This document shows, one piece after another, positions 61,595-64,000 of a stretch of DNA of 64,000 nucleotides. The notes beneath the pieces are model-generated. The model saw only the letters and a program-made list of their open reading frames with translations. It searched no databases and had not been told where the DNA came from. The stretch is from Actinomycetota bacterium (GTDB lineage: Bacteria > Actinomycetota > Actinomycetes > Actinomycetales > Dermatophilaceae), in contig JAIUOP010000008.1 in NCBI GenBank assembly GCA_020161815.1, positions 52,948-116,947 of the forward strand, written 5' to 3'. Position 1 is the stretch's first letter, and each line of letters opens with the position of its first letter. The translations under genes and the position numbers were made by a program.

Positions 61595-61806
61595 TCCGCC
61601 AACGCACGAGACGATCGCGCCCCGCCGAGCCGTCGCCAGGTCGCGACGCAACGCCACGCTGCGTTGCCGAGCGGTGCGAGGCCTATCGGCACACGGACAG
61701 GATGTCGACCGCGAGCGCTCAGCCGGCGAGGGGTCCGTCGCAGAGGAGAGCGACGTCGGTGTCGGGCAGAGCCGTGAGGCCAGCGCATCGCGCGACCACC
61801 GGAACC

Positions 61807-61848
61807 GAACAGCCCCTGCCCTGCCTTTCCGCAGGTCAGGGGCTGTTC
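61807..61848 (-). terminator. hairpin beyond the tRNA fragment
   Basis: Perfect outer stem GAACAGCCCCTG / CAGGGGCTGTTC (12 pairs) with an inner stem CCTGC / GCAGG. It lies five bases beyond the end of the tRNA 3' fragment on the reverse strand, as a tRNA terminator would. Confidence 0.65.
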
Positions 61849-61853
61849 GCCGG

Positions 61854-61895
61854 AGCTGCCTGTCGGAATCGAACCGACGACCTAATCACGTCGGC
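61854..61895 (-). other. 3'-end fragment of a tRNA gene (attachment-site candidate)
   Basis: The reverse strand reads an anticodon-stem-like tail, the variable loop AGGTC, a perfect T-arm GTCGGTTCGATTCCGAC and the acceptor strand AGGCAGCT with CC after it. The 5' half (expected GCTGCCT and D-arm) is absent. The pattern is closest to actinobacterial tRNA-Thr, but the anticodon is missing. Truncated tRNA 3' ends are typical att sites left by integrated elements. The region 61595-61806 holds no recognised gene. Confidence 0.65.
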
Positions 61896-61903
61896 TTTGC
61901 GTC

Positions 61904-62090
61904 CTGCCGACACCGGCGACTTCCAGGTCGGCGTGCGACTCGCCTATGCGCTGGGTCGTCCGGTCGCCGGCGGGGTCCAGACCGTCACCGTCGAGGGCGG
62001 CACGGCCACCCTCACGAGGTCCTCGGCGAAGGTCCCGGTGCGGCCTCGGCCGTCGCGAACAAGCTGCGTGAGCTGGGGGTGGTCTCGTGA
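61904..62090 (+). pseudogene. electron transfer flavoprotein beta subunit remnant
   Basis: Reads ADTGDFQVGVRLAYALGRPV and AGGVQTVTVEGGTATLTR, an internal part of EtfB of betaine/dimethylglycine clusters, then after a frame change GEGPGAASAVANKLRELGVV and the stop, its C-terminus. The N-terminal 100 or more residues are missing and replaced by the tRNA fragment. It ends with a GTGA overlap to etfA, as in intact operons. Confidence 0.75.
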
Positions 62091-62946
62091 ACACGATCGT
62101 CGTCGTCGAGGTCGAGGAGGGCGCGCCTCGCTCGTCTCCCGTGAGGCCTTGACCTTCGCTCGTGCCATGGGGTCCGGTGAACTGCACGCCGTGGTGCTCG
62201 GCGCGGCCTCCCCCGAGGTGGTCGCCGACTGCGCAGCCCAGGGCGTCGTCGCGGTCCACGCGGCGACCAACCCCGAGCTCACCTCGTATGCCGCGGCCGC
62301 CTGGGCCGCTGGGGTCGAGTCCGCGGGCCGGGCCAGCCGGTCGACCACCGTCATCGCCGGTGCACGAACCGCGGCAACGAGGTCCTCGCGCACGTGGGTG
62401 CTCGCCGCAACCTGTCGATGGCCGCGAACGTGGTCACCCGTCGTCTCCGGAGAGCCGCTCGTCGTCGAGCGCCAGGTCGTCCAGGGCAACGCCCTCGAGA
62501 CGATGGCGCTCACGGACCGGATCCGCCTGTTCACCATGGCCGGGCACGCCGTGGCGCCCGAGGACGCCAGCGCTCCGGGCGGGGCCGAGGTGCGTCCCTT
62601 CGAGGCGCCGCTCCAACCCGGTGACCTGGCGGCCCGCGTCGTGCGCGTCGAGGCCCGCGAGTCCGGGGATGCCTCCGGCCTGACGTCGGCCAAGGTCGTC
62701 GTCGGCGCCGGGCGCGGTGCCGGGAGCCACGAGCAGGTCGGCCAGACCGGCTCACGGATCGCCCCGGACCTCTACATCGCGTGCGGCATCAGCGGCGCGA
62801 TCCAGCACTGGGCGGGGTGCGCCTCGAGCAAGACGATCCGGGCGATCAACACCGACCCGGACGCGCCGATGATGACCAAGGCGGACTACGCCGTCGTCGG
62901 CGACATGCACGAGGTGCTGCCGGCCCTCCTCGAGGAGCTCGCCTGA
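62087..62946 (+). pseudogene. electron transfer flavoprotein alpha subunit, frameshifted
   Basis: Starts VNTIVVVEVEEG, then needs frame changes near 62125, 62360 and 62432 to continue as ASLVSREALTFARAMGSGEL, GVVAVHAATNPELTSYAAAA, NRGNEVLAHVGARRNLSMAA and SGEPLVVERQVVQGNALETM. Near 62720 the segment GAGRGAGS runs directly into HEQVGQTGSRIAPDLYIACG, missing about 30 residues of the FAD-binding loop, then continues normally to MHEVLPALLEELA. Multiple lesions make it non-functional unless some are sequencing errors. Confidence 0.8.
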
Positions 62947-63023
62947 CGAGTCACCCGCTGCACGCCGGGCAGGGGCGCCATGGGGCACAGTCCCGCGCAC
63001 GGCATACGGAATGATGGGCGCTC

Positions 63024-63815
63024 GTGACCACGATCGTCTTCGTCCATGCCCACCCCGACGACGAGGCCTCGGCGACCGCCTGCTCGATGGCCATAGCCAC
63101 GGACCTCGGCCATCGCGTGGTCGTCATCTACGCGACCAATGGCGACCACGGCGAGCCCGCCACCGACCTCGCCGAGGGTGAGACCGTCGTGTCCCGCCGA
63201 CGCCTCGAGGCCCAGGCCAGTGCGGCAGCCACCGGGGCGGAGATCCGCTGGCTCGACTACGCCGACTCCGGCATGGCCGGCTGGGAGCAGAACGACGCCG
63301 AGGGCTCCTTCCACGCCGCGAGCACCGACGAGGCCGGTGGGCGGCTGGCGGCCCACTTCGACGAGCTCGCCCCCGATGTGGTCGTCGGCTATGACTTCCA
63401 CGGCAACTACGGGCACCCCGACCACGTCAAGGTCCACCACGTCGTCAAGCGCGCCCTCGACCTGCACCACGGCCGGCCGCGCTACCTCGAGGTCACGATC
63501 AACCGCGACCTCATGCGTCGCCAACGCCAGCAGGCCATCGACGCCGGCGTCGACGTCGGGGACTGGGATGTCGACCAGCCGATGCTCGACGGCCACCCGA
63601 TCGGCACCCCCGAGGCCGAGCTGCACTGGCAGGTCGACGGCCGCGCCGTCATCGACCGCAAGCGGGCCGCCCTCTCCGCGCACGCCAGCCAGACCTCGGA
63701 CGTGGGGATGATGCTCGCGATCCCCGAGGACGCCTTCCGCGAGGGCTGGGGCTTCGAGCACTACATCGAGCCTGCGCTCGGCGAGCAGCCGATGCGCACC
63801 GCCTGGCCCTTCTGA
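63024..63815 (+). CDS. PIG-L family N-acetylglucosaminyl deacetylase-like protein
   Basis: A 263-residue zinc hydrolase. Metal ligands in VHAHPDDEASATACSMA (about 9-25) and GHPDHVKVHHV, with the catalytic Asp in the first motif. Family members include MshB (mycothiol synthesis) and mycothiol-conjugate amidase; the exact substrate is unclear. GTG start at 63024, with an AATGAT-type -10 about 8 bases upstream. The gene is intact, just beyond the decayed region. Confidence 0.88.
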   Translation: MTTIVFVHAHPDDEASATACSMAIATDLGHRVVVIYATNGDHGEPATDLAEGETVVSRRRLEAQASAAATGAEIRWLDYADSGMAGWEQNDAEGSFHAASTDEAGGRLAAHFDELAPDVVVGYDFHGNYGHPDHVKVHHVVKRALDLHHGRPRYLEVTINRDLMRRQRQQAIDAGVDVGDWDVDQPMLDGHPIGTPEAELHWQVDGRAVIDRKRAALSAHASQTSDVGMMLAIPEDAFREGWGFEHYIEPALGEQPMRTAWPF

Positions 63816-63876
63816 GAGGGCTCAATTCGTATGCCGTGAATCGCACGGGACCCTGGCGGCGCGGGCGTGCCGCCTA

Positions 63877-64000
63877 GGGCCTGTTATGAAAGTCGTTTCA
63901 GCCAGTGATCGATGCTGGCGACGTGGACGGTGGCGGCGAAGCGGACGGCGAGTTTGTCGTAGCGGGTGGCGAATCCCCGATGGTGCTTGAGGTGGCTGAA
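63877..64000 (-). mobile_element. IS5-family insertion sequence, right end (cut by window edge)
   Basis: Beginning at GGGCCTGTTATGAAAG, a plausible terminal repeat, preceded by CTAG that could be the target duplication. The transposase is on the reverse strand and its last residues read FSHLKHHRGFATRYDKLAVR and FAATVHVASIDHWLKRLS with a stop at 63884-63886. HHRGFATRYDK is the diagnostic C-terminal motif of IS5-type DDE transposases. Confidence 0.82.
63884..64000 (-). CDS. IS5-type transposase, C-terminal end (partial)
   Basis: The 38 C-terminal codons of a DDE transposase, with RGFATRYDKLA in the conserved position; the catalytic Glu region is beyond the edge. Its presence on the border of the decayed cluster suggests IS activity could have caused some deletions, but no IS copy is left inside it. 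Confidence 0.8.
   Translation of the reverse strand, partial: FSHLKHHRGFATRYDKLAVRFAATVHVASIDHWLKRLS

Noticed and set aside
61298..61657. A reverse ORF opposite the ABM gene
   Set aside because: Mirror frame of a recognised domain protein; Gly/Val/Asp-rich without a start signal.
61702..62946. One continuous 414-codon ORF covering tRNA fragment, EtfB and EtfA
   Set aside because: It stays open only by chance; true EtfB and EtfA similarity moves between frames along it, so it is a set of remnants and not a gene.

Overview
The window is high-G+C actinobacterial chromosome (about 70% G+C by eye). Gene content and order match the core of this phylum: whiB7, uvrD2, nudC, adnB and adnA, moeZ, a TetR regulator, DUF3107, a ferritin-like protein, a DEAD-box helicase and an orphan ParA run in nearly the order known from Mycobacterium tuberculosis (Rv3197A to Rv3213c). 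Codon use and small actinobacterial families (PPA1309, YlbL-like PDZ protease, UPF0182, DUF2342, DUF5679) suggest Micrococcales, possibly Intrasporangiaceae; the family level is inference. Many genes lack a ribosome binding site and instead have a TANNNT -10 box 6-7 bases before the start codon, so they are probably leaderless.

Layout. 1-4.1 kb: an alpha/beta hydrolase (cut by the edge), the SRAP abasic-site protein, a DoxX-like membrane protein, aroA and rsgA. 4.1-10.3 kb: a complete oligopeptide/dipeptide ABC transporter (oppA, then oppBCDF) lying between rsgA and hisN, genes that are often adjacent in actinobacteria. 10.5-14.1 kb: hisN, a pair of M16 peptidases (one active, one lacking the zinc site) and an initiator tRNA. 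14.1-24.4 kb: UPF0182, PPA1309, YlbL-like Lon/PDZ protease, moaE, DUF2342 protein, Nudix hydrolase, M48-like peptidase, DUF5679, a ThiF-remnant-like protein and an ABC1 kinase. 24.2-38 kb: DNA repair and stress genes, with whiB7 preceded by an upstream ORF and an intrinsic terminator that look like a transcription attenuator. 38-48.9 kb: housekeeping genes plus a divergent MocR regulator/YczE membrane protein pair with clear operator repeats. 49-52 kb: a translationally coupled three-gene operon whose first product has features of a type VII (ESX) secreted protein, and no recognised effector domain. 52-54.7 kb: a double-MaoC hydratase and a ThrE-type exporter.

54.7-63 kb is the most unusual part. 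It looks like a decayed glycine-betaine/one-carbon catabolic cluster. Intact genes remain for a homocysteine S-methyltransferase, L-serine ammonia-lyase, formyltetrahydrofolate deformylase and an IclR regulator. Between them are short remnants of a MetF-like reductase, DUF1638, a corrinoid-activating ASKHA (DUF4445) protein, an MttB-type methyltransferase, an aldehyde dehydrogenase, a betaine-type ABC ATPase, and both electron-transfer-flavoprotein subunits. Several remnants keep the two ends of a gene joined across an internal deletion. A 17-base dyad, GTTGC-N7-GCAAC, stands before two of the remnants and, with one mismatch, over the start of the IclR gene. A GlxA-type regulator with a divergent monooxygenase and a tRNA 3'-end fragment lies inside this decayed region, suggesting later integration. 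The window ends with a PIG-L deacetylase and the edge of an IS5-type insertion sequence.

Across the whole window the word GTATGCC/GGCATAC occurs roughly 40 times, several-fold above expectation for this base composition, in genes and intergenic DNA alike.
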